Source of the DNA: a virus
Strand: one strand, 5' to 3'
DNA length: 49,128 nucleotides
Virus record (IMG/VR): IMGVR_UViG_3300027861_000044
Span: 1-49,128 of that record
How positions within the stretch are numbered: position 1 is the first letter of the stretch; the number at the start of each line of letters is the position of its first letter. The notes under the pieces were generated by a model. It ran no database searches, was not told where the DNA came from, and was given only the letters and a program-made list of their open reading frames with translations. Made by a program: the position numbers and the translations under genes. Positions 14,395-23,710 of this stretch are shown in pieces.

Positions 14395-14637
14395 CTATTG
14401 TAGAAAAGCTTTTAGTAAAAGCAACACCAATGGTGCTCCTATGATAGTATTAATCCAATATAACCTCCTGATAGCTGACTTGTGAACCACGGTTTGTGTC
14501 ACAACGCCATCTTTACCTCCTAGAATCTCTCCTATATTATCGACACCCTCTACTATTCTATTGATATTGTTTTCTAACAATGCTATCTTAGTATCATGAT
14601 CATGAACAGTAGCTTCTAACTCATCTTTTGTAGTCAT
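14395..14637 (-). CDS. XhlA-like coiled-coil membrane protein
   Basis: 80 aa: a heptad-like N-terminal half (H-D-H-D-T-K-I-A-L-L-E-N-N-I) followed by one C-terminal membrane span (I-I-G-A-P-L-V-L-L-L-L-K-A-F-L). This is the layout of haemolysin XhlA-type phage proteins, which assist holins. First gene behind its own strong promoter. Confidence 0.7.
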   Translation of the reverse strand: MTTKDELEATVHDHDTKIALLENNINRIVEGVDNIGEILGGKDGVVTQTVVHKSAIRRLYWINTIIGAPLVLLLLKAFLQ

Positions 14638-14653
14638 TTTTACATATCCTGCA

Positions 14654-14682
14654 AGTATACTGTATTGTTATATGATTGTCAA
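14654..14682 (-). promoter_or_regulatory. Sigma70 promoter of the lysis cassette
   Basis: On the minus strand: TTGACA (14677-14682), 17-bp spacer, TATACT (14654-14659). Near-perfect consensus. The predicted start is only about 10 nt before the ATG at 14637, giving a very short leader. It lies in the 46-bp gap after the fibre gene and should drive the lysis genes, metallophosphatase and 12321 gene. Confidence 0.85.
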
Positions 14683-14683
14683 G

Positions 14684-15097
14684 CTATATTACTACCATTA
14701 ATACTCCACTAGTTTGCCAAATTAAACCAGTAGTGCCAGCACCTGATATCTCAGATGATCCAACATTGAGCCTAACCCTGCTGCTACCATATATAGTGCC
14801 TCTGACATCTAATGTGTATTGTGGATCTGTTGTGCCTATACCCACCATATGATTGGCACTAAGGAAGTTGCCCATCAGTTTCCATCGTTTATCGGTATTA
14901 TTGAAATCGGGAGTAATTCTCTCAGGTAGGCTTTCAGATTCTGTACTATCAGCTAATTGGTAAAAGGCCATCCTGTAGTTAGTAGAATAAACTATACATA
15001 GATCCCCATAATTAAGGCTGTTACCATCTATATTGTCAATAGCAGCAGTAGAGCCACCATTCAATAAAGTTCTAGTATATACTATTTGTGTTGTCAT
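14684..15097 (-). CDS. Short tail-fibre-like protein, 137 aa
   Basis: The middle has V-G-I-G-T-T-D-P-Q-Y-T-L-D-V-R-G, the trimeric fibre motif (G-I-G-T-x-x-P-x-x-x-L-D-V-x-G) that usually precedes a C-terminal chaperone or tip domain. Here only ~35 residues follow, so the tip is absent and the protein may be a truncated fibre or an adaptor. The N-terminus (T-L-L-N-G-G-S-T-A-A-I-D) resembles a head-binding region of fibres. Last structural gene before the lysis promoter. Confidence 0.75.
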   Translation of the reverse strand: MTTQIVYTRTLLNGGSTAAIDNIDGNSLNYGDLCIVYSTNYRMAFYQLADSTESESLPERITPDFNNTDKRWKLMGNFLSANHMVGIGTTDPQYTLDVRGTIYGSSRVRLNVGSSEISGAGTTGLIWQTSGVLMVVI

Positions 15098-15098
15098 A

Positions 15099-15524
15099 TT
15101 AATCCCTATCTATCATTTTTATTATTCCCAAAACGACTTTAGATAACTGCTTTAAATAGTCCTTAGCCTCTTCAAAACTAACCACATTATTGTCTATGTA
15201 GGCATCTATTTGATTAAATTTTAAATCTGCTAATTTTTGTCTAAATTTTATAGCTTCCCTATATTCTTCATTGGTTATTTTCTTTATTTCTGTTTTTTCT
15301 TGGGTTTCATTAACTTGGTCTACAGTTTTATCCCAACTTATTTGCTTGCCATCTTCATCGTTAATTGGATTAACTATATCATTAGTCCATTTGACTGCCC
15401 AATGTATAGGCTTAACACCATATAATTTGCAATTTAGACCTATGAAATCCCTATCCTTATTGATGCAATCTTCGAGGAAGTACTTTATTTTATTAGATCC
15501 GTGTTGATATATTATACAATTCAT
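15099..15524 (-). CDS. Hypothetical tail-associated protein, 141 aa
   Basis: Starts within the stop of the large tail-tip gene, so it is coupled to it. The N-terminal half is compact and Cys-containing; residues ~75-141 are helical and charged. Position between tip and fibre genes suggests a fibre-assembly or tip accessory role; no family match can be named. Confidence 0.75.
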   Translation of the reverse strand: MNCIIYQHGSNKIKYFLEDCINKDRDFIGLNCKLYGVKPIHWAVKWTNDIVNPINDEDGKQISWDKTVDQVNETQEKTEIKKITNEEYREAIKFRQKLADLKFNQIDAYIDNNVVSFEEAKDYLKQLSKVVLGIIKMIDRD

Positions 15525-18500
15525 TATACATCCTTAGCTGTAACAAAATTAGTTGAAAGATCAACTACAGATGTGCCTACATTATATGTTATGTTGTCTG
15601 AGCCTTGATTGTTATCGGAATTAGCGGTGAACCATATACCATCATCTAGTGCGTCATTATTAACTAAATCAATATTGTTTGAGCTTATTATGCTTCTATT
15701 GGAAGTATCTATATAAATACCTATGGTCTGAGATACCCTTACAGACTCAGTGAGGTCAATTCTAATATTATTACCGGTTATTGATCCATCATCAGCTTGG
15801 TCACAAAAAATACCAAGTATACGTTGTGCAACTCCCAAGTCATCACTCACCTTTGATTTTATTTCAATTGTGTTATTAGCTGCTGTATGTTTCTCAGAAT
15901 CCTGAGCTAACCTTATTCCGTATATACTAGTATCTGTTGAAGTACTACGTAAATTTATAGTATTCCCCACTACACTACCATTTTTATTATCGAGGATTAT
16001 ACCTAAAAGTGAGTAAGCTTTATATGGAGAAGTAGTATTCTCTATATTGTTACCACTAACAACAGTAGCAGCCTTAGCAGAGTCAATTCCTATACCGGTT
16101 CTTTTGAATTTGGTTATATTGTTCCCTTGAATAATGCCCACACCACTCTTACTATCAATATTTATTGGTCTTAACATTAAATCCATATTACAATTAGTTA
16201 TACCATAACTCTTACAGCCCGCAGTGTAAACAGCAGTTAGGCCCTTATTAAAATTACAATCAGTGACTCTTAGAGTGCCACTACTAGCAGACATATACAC
16301 ACCATAATCGCCTAAATCCTGAGTATTGTGGTTTTTTAAATTCATATTAACATTGTTAATATTTACAAGTGGCTTACCAGTAGAAGCCCAAATCATAGAC
16401 ACCCTACTAGAATAATTAGCAGATATGCTATTTATTGTAAAATTTTCAAAAGTATAAACATTTGTTGACCCGTCCTGTATTTTAAATAATTTAAAAGCTA
16501 CACCAAGATCATCCCATTTAGAAGAGCTTCTTATAAAAACACCGCCCCTACTTTCACCTAACATATGGATATCTTTTTTAGGTAGCCAAACTGGTCCAGT
16601 AGTATAATATGTACCGTTTTTTATAAATATACCACTCTGCTTTCTGTCATTTAAGGCATTCAATGCGCTCTGTATGGAAGTGTATCTACCTTCATTCGTA
16701 GATGGGCCAACCACTACCCATGGTAAACCCCAGGCATCAAAAGCTTTCCTACCTAAATCTTGAGCTGAGAGTGGCCCTGCAACTGGCGGTGTCCACATAT
16801 CCTCAGTATCATCTGGAAATACTGTTATAGCATCAGGAGAAAGATCACCCCAATCATCTAATGCTACACTATATTTAATACATTTGAAATCTATAGAAGC
16901 ATCCGTATTAATCCTCATACTATCTACTAAAGCTGTATAATTACCACCGTAATCAGCATGATCAATAGTTATAACATCTTCAGGTTCCAAACCCAAAAGA
17001 CTACCCTTACCCTTGAAGGATACGTTTGCTTGTTTTTTAAATTTCCTTTGGTAATACAATGTACCTAAAACTTGCACATGTTGATTATCCTGTACAAATG
17101 GAAGGGGTAAAACTTCTTCGCCTATGATAGTTTTAGCCGATCCTTTAGCTGGAACTAGTATTTTTAAAAATTTATCCTGTGATTCACCGGTACTATTCCA
17201 TGCAACATAAGCTGAATCAGATTCATAGTCAATCATTATATCGTTATATTTGAAACTCCCTTCACCAACATCTTGTGTACGTATCACTTCAGCTTTAGTT
17301 ATAGTTTTTTTGCTAGTTTTACTTTTTACTTTTAATTCCAAACGTTCATTAGATACTATATAACTATGGCACATGTTTAAGTACTTACTTAACACCTTGC
17401 CTCTTGGCTCTTTAAACCAGTGAGCACCATTCCATAATAATTTCCAACTATCATGTATTGTAGATGCGGCAGCTAGTGCTGTTTCATCTATTTGAGTTGC
17501 TGGTACCCCTATGTCCTTTAAGAAGAAATCTATAACTGCCCCAGGGTTAGTTATACCTGTGGTGTCAGATCTAGTTATCTCTGCTGGCATATCTAGAAAT
17601 CTATCGCCTTGTTTCCATAGACCTGCGCTATCTGCTGTGCCATCAAAATCAGCATCCGCTATAATAGGTTGCAATACCCAGTATGCGCTACTATCTGGAT
17701 TTATTTTGATAGCCTGAGTGAAGATGTAATCACCACTCAACCATTCACTCTTAAGCCCCCATTCTCTAGGAGAGCGCACTTTATTGATGGTAAAAGTATT
17801 ATTAGTAGATCCTAAAGCATAATATCTTTGGCCCTGTTTCAATGTGGCACTAGAAGCTGCTACTTCTGATGTGAATCCTGTTAGTTCAGAGAATTCGAGT
17901 GTATTGCTGCTCGCTGATAAACAAGAGAATGTACCATTATTGGCTGTGGATACATCAAATCCGGTTGTGGTAATGAATCTATTTTTACCAAAAGATCCCA
18001 AACCACTAGCACTATCAACTATCTTGCATCTTTTACCATCACTAGACCCAATAACATTCATTGTTGTGCTACTGTATGTTATGGCATTACCTATATAAAC
18101 GGATCTCAATGGTATATAAGCTTTGCCGAAAGGAACAGGTAAACACACGTTATCATCTACATCAATATCATCACCAAAGAAAATGTCTTTTACGAATCTA
18201 GTATTGGGGTATGTACCGGTTAAATACTGCTGTATGTAATCTTCACAAGTCAATGCGAATTTCTGATAAGAAGGTTCAGTCTTCTTAACATTAAATTTCC
18301 ACGTTCTAATAATATATTTGTCTTCTCCGTCAGATATCAAAAGTTCAACCTTAACAGTTCCATTCAAGAAATCTGTATGAGCCAAAGTATTATCTTTATT
18401 GATAACGTTAAACTTTAGAGTGTTTGGTGCCTGTACTCCAAATTCAGATTTAGACCTTTGGGTTGATATTCCACTGAAGCCAGTTATCTTGAAATCATAT

Positions 18501-18643
18501 GCGGTACTCTTCATGCCAACAGTTTTAGTATTACTCCAATTGTGAACATTATCACTAGTATCAGTTACCGTAAATATCCATGATACTTTCTTATAGTTAG
18601 AGTCAACTATATTCTGCTGTGTAGTATTGAATGTAACTGACAT
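15524..18643 (-). CDS. Tail-tip protein with C-terminal beta-helix
   Basis: 1039 aa. Residues 1-~620 look like a tail hub or tip protein: an N-terminal domain (V-S-W-I-F-T-V-T-D) followed by C-E-D-Y-I-Q-Q-Y-L and a closing region with P-E-D-V-I-T-I-D-H-A-D-Y. From ~645 (G-R-Y-T-S-I-Q-S-A-L-N-A-L) a right-handed parallel beta-helix runs to ~1010, with repeated S-G-N-N-I and T-G-N-N-I rungs, as in pectate-lyase-like tailspikes. A fused hub and receptor-binding or depolymerase spike is therefore likely. It follows the 137-aa minor tail gene by 3 bp. No catalytic residues can be assigned. Confidence 0.8.
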   Translation of the reverse strand: MSVTFNTTQQNIVDSNYKKVSWIFTVTDTSDNVHNWSNTKTVGMKSTAYDFKITGFSGISTQRSKSEFGVQAPNTLKFNVINKDNTLAHTDFLNGTVKVELLISDGEDKYIIRTWKFNVKKTEPSYQKFALTCEDYIQQYLTGTYPNTRFVKDIFFGDDIDVDDNVCLPVPFGKAYIPLRSVYIGNAITYSSTTMNVIGSSDGKRCKIVDSASGLGSFGKNRFITTTGFDVSTANNGTFSCLSASSNTLEFSELTGFTSEVAASSATLKQGQRYYALGSTNNTFTINKVRSPREWGLKSEWLSGDYIFTQAIKINPDSSAYWVLQPIIADADFDGTADSAGLWKQGDRFLDMPAEITRSDTTGITNPGAVIDFFLKDIGVPATQIDETALAAASTIHDSWKLLWNGAHWFKEPRGKVLSKYLNMCHSYIVSNERLELKVKSKTSKKTITKAEVIRTQDVGEGSFKYNDIMIDYESDSAYVAWNSTGESQDKFLKILVPAKGSAKTIIGEEVLPLPFVQDNQHVQVLGTLYYQRKFKKQANVSFKGKGSLLGLEPEDVITIDHADYGGNYTALVDSMRINTDASIDFKCIKYSVALDDWGDLSPDAITVFPDDTEDMWTPPVAGPLSAQDLGRKAFDAWGLPWVVVGPSTNEGRYTSIQSALNALNDRKQSGIFIKNGTYYTTGPVWLPKKDIHMLGESRGGVFIRSSSKWDDLGVAFKLFKIQDGSTNVYTFENFTINSISANYSSRVSMIWASTGKPLVNINNVNMNLKNHNTQDLGDYGVYMSASSGTLRVTDCNFNKGLTAVYTAGCKSYGITNCNMDLMLRPINIDSKSGVGIIQGNNITKFKRTGIGIDSAKAATVVSGNNIENTTSPYKAYSLLGIILDNKNGSVVGNTINLRSTSTDTSIYGIRLAQDSEKHTAANNTIEIKSKVSDDLGVAQRILGIFCDQADDGSITGNNIRIDLTESVRVSQTIGIYIDTSNRSIISSNNIDLVNNDALDDGIWFTANSDNNQGSDNITYNVGTSVVDLSTNFVTAKDV

Positions 18644-18646
18644 ATA

Positions 18647-19060
18647 TTAACCCGTAGCTTGCCCTAATATTTTAAATGTTACTTGAGAAATACCATATAT
18701 AGACGCTGGAGATATACTCCTATCTAGTTGGCCATCAAACCTAACTGTGTATTTATGGCCATCCGTTGGATGTTGCCATCTAAATGACCTACTCAAGCCA
18801 TTAGCTAATGCGGTGCTATGAAAGAATTTAAAAATGGTACCACTATCAGCCTCATTCAATACATCCCATTGTAGGCTAACCTTAAAGACGGTAGTGGAAT
18901 TGAAGGTTATCCTCTCCTCACTACCGTCATCACCTAAGTGTATTATTTGATTCTTATTGCCCATCTCATTTAATACACGTTGTGGTTCTATATTAAGCAT
19001 TGTGCTAGGATAATCCGCTGCTGCTGTACTTAGAAAATCCCACATTTCAAAAGCTGGCAT
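18647..19060 (-). CDS. Minor tail / distal tail protein candidate
   Basis: 137 aa, coupled to the tape-measure stop (shared A of TAATG). Beta-rich, with F-R-W-Q-H-P-T-D-G-H-K-Y-T-V-R-F, typical of small minor tail proteins coded right after the tape measure. By position it is the likely connector between tail tube and the 1039-aa tip. Confidence 0.7.
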   Translation of the reverse strand: MPAFEMWDFLSTAAADYPSTMLNIEPQRVLNEMGNKNQIIHLGDDGSEERITFNSTTVFKVSLQWDVLNEADSGTIFKFFHSTALANGLSRSFRWQHPTDGHKYTVRFDGQLDRSISPASIYGISQVTFKILGQATG

Positions 19061-22000
19061 TATTCAGTACCTCCAAATATTAAGGCTAATTCTGGGTTAG
19101 TAGCAGCTAGATCTACTAAGACTTTCGCAAATTCTTGACCATCTATATTGAGAGTTAGCTGTTGTATTTGTTGCATAGCTCCACTAAAGACATCCTGATA
19201 TCCATATGACAAATCGCTACTTGCATAACCCTGAAAGAATGGTAGAAATTGGCCGCTCGTGAAATTTAAGAGATTTTGGAACGCTCCCTCTTCTCCAGCA
19301 GCAGCTTTCCCAGCAAGATGCTGGAATGTTGCTCCATACATTTCAGCACTTTGTACTGGTACCAAATCTAGTATGCCGGTTAGGAATTGTTCGAATGCGC
19401 TTTGAATTGGATCTATATAGTTGTCAATTATACTCTGTGATTGTAATGCGAAAGCTTCATCTAACATACTCAAAGCACTAGCAAACTCACCTTCACTTAA
19501 AACACCAGCCAAAGAATCTATGGCTGTCATTTGCGTATCATACCAATCTGCTAATTGTTTTAAGCTGTAATCCTTATCGGATAACGAATATTTATCTATG
19601 ACATCTTGCAATGGAGAGAGGAAATCTTCCACTAAAAAATCCCTATAGGCTGTAACTTCTGGTAGTATATCTGAATATTCAGTTTCTTTCAACACTTCCA
19701 TAGCTGTGCCTAAAATTTCCAAAGTATTTCTTAAATCAATAACTGATTGTTCTAAATACAGATCTCCAGCATCAGTTTTAAATATTTTCAATGCGTCATA
19801 AATAGATCCACTAAATTCTTGTAATTGTGCGTAAAGCCCACCTTCTCCGGTTAATTCTTCGTTCCATTCGCCTATCTGGCCATTAGCTATTGCCATTATA
19901 TTACTAATAGATTCAAGTGTTAATTCTATACCAGTTACATTTTCATAAGTATTTTTTAATATATCATATTGTTCTGCAATTAATTCTCCATAATACGCAT
20001 AACCAATACCAGATAATACTCCTCCAGTAGACCCAGTACCTGCTGTGTATTCTTCTAATTCAGTTTCCAGTCTATTAATTTCACTACGAACCTGATTTCT
20101 TTTTTGCTTCAATTTGGTTAATTTACCTTCCAATGTTGTTAACTGACCGCTGATACCTTCTTGACCACCTATTAATTCAGGTAAACCACCTAGCCATGCA
20201 GTAAAATCAGATGCTGTTACATCACCAGTTGGTAAAAATAGACCACTCAACGCAGCTCTATATGATTTATTAACCATATCAACACTTACACCCAACTGTC
20301 GTGCTCTAACCACTTGTTCTCCATATCCATCATTCAATTGCTTAACTGATAATGACAATTCATCCATAGTTTCAGCATCTATTGTATATTGTAATTCCTT
20401 TAAGAAATTACTTGTAGCATTAAAAATATCATTAGCTCTTTGTATGTCATTATCCTTTATAGCTCCAAAAATTAAGCCCTTAGTTGCGTCACCCTCTAAG
20501 CCTTTCATTTTTTTTAACGCCACACTGAAAGAAGCCCTCATAACATCTCTTATGCTTCTTTCCCATCGTTTTGAAATAGCTTCTGAAAATTTTCCAACTA
20601 AATGCCCCATTCCCTTTTTACTAACCTGACTAAAACCTAATTGCAATGTTGTTGATTCTAGTGCGGAAGCTGCTGAAAGATATATTTGTGAAGGTAGGGA
20701 ATAAAGCATATCAACAGTTTGTTCACCTAGCTGCTCTATGATTTTTTTTACCTGTGGAGGAGCATTATACCCAGTGAATCCGGTTGTTGCATCAAAACCC
20801 GCTACACCAGAAACACTCAAAAGTTGCCTTTTATCCTTTTTTTTCTTTGCAAATGCCCCAACAACTACTGCGGCTGCTGCTAACCAAGGTATAGCAGTAG
20901 CCGCAGCACCACCAGCAGAGGCTCCAGCAGAAGCACCAGTAGCACTAGCACCACCAGCACCAGCTATAGCATCGGCAGCAGTAGCACCACCCAAAGCACT
21001 ACTAAAAGCACTAGTAAACCCAGCAGGTATTACCTCAGCGACTATACTGGATATAAATTTTTCAGCTGCTATATTGGCCAACATTTGTAAGAATATAGCT
21101 TTCATTCTATCAGTGAAATCTTCCCATGTGTTCAATGTGCCATTAAACATATCATAGAATATAGATGAAGTTTCGCTCTGTATAGCCTTTAAAAATTTAT
21201 CATAATTAGCCCATTTTTTCCTTATAACTTCCACGAAAGCATTATATTCTTCATCATGTTGCTTTTCTCTTATTTTTTTGAGATCTTCGTTTAATTCCTT
21301 TTCTCTAGCAATTCTTAAGACAAATAATTCTGCGAATACTTCTTTATATTTCGATTGAGTATCACTAAGGGCACTTTCATCAAATCCGAACATACCTGCA
21401 CGACTTTTTTCTAATGCAGCATTGGTTTCTTCTATAATTTTCTTATTTTCCCTATTAAGTAAATTTATAGACCAAGATACATTTTTAATTTGTTCCTGTA
21501 ATCCAAGCTGTTCTTTTTCTAATAATTTTATTTCTAGAGCAGTGTCTGCATATTTCTTTTTCTCATATGTATGTAATTCTATACCTCTTTTTATTCTATT
21601 TGTTCTACCTTCTTGATTTTTATATAATTTTTCTAATTTTTGATCTATTGCTATTATTCTATCTTCAGCATCCATTATTTTTTGTATATGAGCACCGAAT
21701 TCAGTTTGTGGACCAGCTCCAAGCCATACGAAAAAGTCGTGTATAAATTTAAATCCTTTGACAATCCACATTAATCCCTTAGTCCATTCAGAAAGTATAT
21801 CACTTATTGATCTGGCTAATGTATCTAATCCACCTTCTTCAGTCAATTCTCTAACTGTTTTCAGAAGCTCTTTCATTAAATCCTTAAAATTTTCGAATGC
21901 ACCCAGTTCCATAATCTCCATTCTAAAGAACATCCACTCATCTTTAAGCATAGACATTATTCCAGTCCAAGTGTCAGCCATAGCAGCAGACGCACCTCTG

Positions 22001-22635
22001 AATTTACTACCTGTTTTCTCCCATTCAGCTATTATGGTTTTCCTGGTTTCCTCAACGCTAGTTCTGGAACCCATTTGAAATCCAAGCATAGCTGTTACCG
22101 CCCTTTCTCTAAACATGTCAGCAGCAGCAGCTCCACTAGCATACATCCTTATTATCTGACTAGTGGTTTCTTGTATTGGTATATTAAAAACAGTAGCTAT
22201 ATCTGTTATTATTGGCATCCATTTCATTATCTCTGGGACACCACCCTTCATAACAGCAGCTAACATACCAGCAGCATTCGCCAAATCTCTATACTCAAAA
22301 GCTACAGTTTTGGCAAACGTTTTTATCTCCTTAAACATTTTAACAGATTCTTTTTGGCTACCAAGGAGAAATCTAAATTTAAGTTGAACGGTTTCCATTT
22401 CTACAGCAGCATCAATTAAAGAGCTAGTGAATTTAGCTGTCACAGCTATTAGTGATGCCATTGCAGCAGTTGCAAGTACTATTTGTTTCTTCATTAACTT
22501 TAATCTTTTATTATTTTCTATGGTAGCTTTATCTAATTTCTCACCAGCTTTAGCAGCTTTTTGCATACCTGTAACGAATTGTGTGGTATCCATTCCTAAT
22601 TTTACTATTAAATCTGCTAAACTCTTTCCTGCCAT
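19060..22635 (-). CDS. Tail tape measure protein
   Basis: 1191 aa. The N-terminus (K-L-G-M-D-T-T-Q-F-V-T-G-M) is the classic start of phage tape measures, followed by a basic helical stretch and hydrophobic segments near 53-75 and ~580-600 (A-A-A-A-V-V-V-G-A-F-A-K-K-K-K). The rest is long helix with a Gly/Ala/Ser-rich patch at ~550-580. At the usual ~0.15 nm per residue the tail would be roughly 180 nm long. Its ATG overlaps the stop of the GT extension. An extended C-terminal domain begins near residue 600. Confidence 0.9.
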   Translation of the reverse strand: MAGKSLADLIVKLGMDTTQFVTGMQKAAKAGEKLDKATIENNKRLKLMKKQIVLATAAMASLIAVTAKFTSSLIDAAVEMETVQLKFRFLLGSQKESVKMFKEIKTFAKTVAFEYRDLANAAGMLAAVMKGGVPEIMKWMPIITDIATVFNIPIQETTSQIIRMYASGAAAADMFRERAVTAMLGFQMGSRTSVEETRKTIIAEWEKTGSKFRGASAAMADTWTGIMSMLKDEWMFFRMEIMELGAFENFKDLMKELLKTVRELTEEGGLDTLARSISDILSEWTKGLMWIVKGFKFIHDFFVWLGAGPQTEFGAHIQKIMDAEDRIIAIDQKLEKLYKNQEGRTNRIKRGIELHTYEKKKYADTALEIKLLEKEQLGLQEQIKNVSWSINLLNRENKKIIEETNAALEKSRAGMFGFDESALSDTQSKYKEVFAELFVLRIAREKELNEDLKKIREKQHDEEYNAFVEVIRKKWANYDKFLKAIQSETSSIFYDMFNGTLNTWEDFTDRMKAIFLQMLANIAAEKFISSIVAEVIPAGFTSAFSSALGGATAADAIAGAGGASATGASAGASAGGAAATAIPWLAAAAVVVGAFAKKKKDKRQLLSVSGVAGFDATTGFTGYNAPPQVKKIIEQLGEQTVDMLYSLPSQIYLSAASALESTTLQLGFSQVSKKGMGHLVGKFSEAISKRWERSIRDVMRASFSVALKKMKGLEGDATKGLIFGAIKDNDIQRANDIFNATSNFLKELQYTIDAETMDELSLSVKQLNDGYGEQVVRARQLGVSVDMVNKSYRAALSGLFLPTGDVTASDFTAWLGGLPELIGGQEGISGQLTTLEGKLTKLKQKRNQVRSEINRLETELEEYTAGTGSTGGVLSGIGYAYYGELIAEQYDILKNTYENVTGIELTLESISNIMAIANGQIGEWNEELTGEGGLYAQLQEFSGSIYDALKIFKTDAGDLYLEQSVIDLRNTLEILGTAMEVLKETEYSDILPEVTAYRDFLVEDFLSPLQDVIDKYSLSDKDYSLKQLADWYDTQMTAIDSLAGVLSEGEFASALSMLDEAFALQSQSIIDNYIDPIQSAFEQFLTGILDLVPVQSAEMYGATFQHLAGKAAAGEEGAFQNLLNFTSGQFLPFFQGYASSDLSYGYQDVFSGAMQQIQQLTLNIDGQEFAKVLVDLAATNPELALIFGGTE

Positions 22636-23191
22636 TAGAATCCACCTCTTGATGCTTTTTTAGCTTGCACTTCTTGTTTACGCCGCTGATCTTTCTGGTT
22701 TCTCTCATACTCTTGTATATTAAAAAATGCTATCCATTCAGTTATCTCTTTACTCGGTACTGAATTGAGGAATTGATTTACGGTCATCCCAAGTTCTTTC
22801 GCTATAAAGAAATAAACTCTCCTCTCAGGATGACCTTTTATTAGTTTCCCTCTGCTTCTTCTATGGAGTCATTAGATAAACCATTAATCTTCAATGATAC
22901 TTCAACTACTCTTTCTATGACTTTGACATTCTTATCCATAAGAGCATCATAATCTTCTTCCGTGAAAATCAATGAGTTGTCTTCTGGGTCTCTTACTGTC
23001 ATTGCTAATATTTTAGAGTAAAAATCAGCTAAATCTTGCCCCTTAGCTTCGCCCTCTTTCGCTTTGTCCAGCAAATCAGCCCTTTGCTTACCTGTCATAC
23101 TACATACGTTAATAGTCACATCCCATTCTGGTATTACCATTACCTCTTTTACTAAATCATCTGAATTTAAAATAGTTTCTCTTAAGTTCAT
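22635..23191 (-). CDS. Tail assembly chaperone GT fusion by -1 frameshift
   Basis: A slip on GGGAAAC at 22844-22850 moves ribosomes into the -1 frame just before the G stop. The extension reads L-I-K-G-H-P-E-R-R and continues for 69 residues, including A-K-E-L-G-M-T-V-N-Q-F and I-T-E-W-I-A-F-F, typical of lambda gpT-like extensions, then ends in TAA overlapping the tape-measure ATG. Product about 185 aa. In lambda, G and GT chaperone the tape measure; the lambda slippery site is GGGAAAG. The extension has no credible start of its own, which supports frameshifting. Confidence 0.88.
22841..23191 (-). CDS. Tail assembly chaperone G-like protein
   Basis: 116 aa, acidic, predicted helical, with the layout of lambda gpG-like chaperones (M-T-G-K-Q-R-A-D-L-L-D, T-E-E-D-Y-D-A-L). 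Ends ...A-E-G-N at a TAA immediately after the slippery heptamer. Preceded by AAGGAGGGCACC. Coats the tape measure during assembly. Sits directly downstream of a terminator that probably lowers its level relative to the tube protein. Confidence 0.85.
   Translation of the reverse strand: MNLRETILNSDDLVKEVMVIPEWDVTINVCSMTGKQRADLLDKAKEGEAKGQDLADFYSKILAMTVRDPEDNSLIFTEEDYDALMDKNVKVIERVVEVSLKINGLSNDSIEEAEGN
22844..22850 (-). other. -1 programmed frameshift site (GGGAAAC)
   Basis: On the minus strand the heptamer is in the correct X-XXY-YYZ phase (G GGA AAC) and is followed directly by the 0-frame TAA. The -1 frame stays open to the tape-measure start. Confidence 0.88.
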
Positions 23192-23215
23192 GGTGCCCTC
23201 CTTTTAATAGTTAAT

Positions 23216-23248
23216 AAAAAACCCCTACCACCGTTAAGATGATAGGGG
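23216..23248 (-). terminator. Rho-independent terminator after tail-tube gene
   Basis: On the minus strand an 11-bp stem (CCCCUAUCAUC with GGUGGUAGGGG, two G-U pairs), loop UUAAC, then six U. The G-U pairs only work in the minus-strand RNA. It lies between the tube gene and the G gene, as in phages that need far more tube subunits than chaperone. Confidence 0.88.
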
Positions 23249-23272
23249 CTGGTTCGTTGTTATGTTAATTAG

Positions 23273-23698
23273 CTAGGCAGTAGCACTTGATCTTGTAAAA
23301 TCTCCATCTGCTTGGAATGAGCAAGTATGTGTTGCCAAATCACCTACACCACCACTCATTGGAGACCAACCTTCTGAAAGGAATCTGCCAAAAAAACGTG
23401 GACTTGTAGAAGATGTTGGTTTTAACTGAATCCAACAATTGCTAGATTCTGTACCGACTAAATTAAAAAAGAATTTCTCAGCATCCGTAGATGCATAGTT
23501 ATGATTAAACTCTAAAGAAACATTAGCATCCTTCAGCCCATTAACCCTACGCCTAGAGTTATTGCCCATAGCTGTCTTATCAACTAACTCAGCACTATAA
23601 TTAATAGTAGCTGATCTAAGATATTGTGTTAATGTAGTTGTTGGGGCATCGCTTGTCCCAATCTTAACCCTTGCTTGTGTAAAGACTATCTCAGCCAT
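23273..23698 (-). CDS. Tail tube protein 1
   Basis: 141 aa, beta-rich, with L-V-D-K-T-A-M-G-N-N-S-R-R-R and G-L-K-D-A-N-V-S-L-E-F, the loop-strand pattern of HK97/TP901-type tube proteins. Preceded by AATGGAGGTCATAT and followed by a strong terminator. Shares the R-R-R / G-L-K-D block with the next upstream gene, so the two are paralogues. Confidence 0.82.
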   Translation of the reverse strand: MAEIVFTQARVKIGTSDAPTTTLTQYLRSATINYSAELVDKTAMGNNSRRRVNGLKDANVSLEFNHNYASTDAEKFFFNLVGTESSNCWIQLKPTSSTSPRFFGRFLSEGWSPMSGGVGDLATHTCSFQADGDFTRSSATA

Positions 23699-23710
23699 AT
23701 ATGACCTCCA

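Noticed and set aside
20738-22663. Plus-strand ORFs opposite the tape measure
   Set aside because: Ala- and Ser-rich antisense translations of a helical gene; no starts with ribosome sites.
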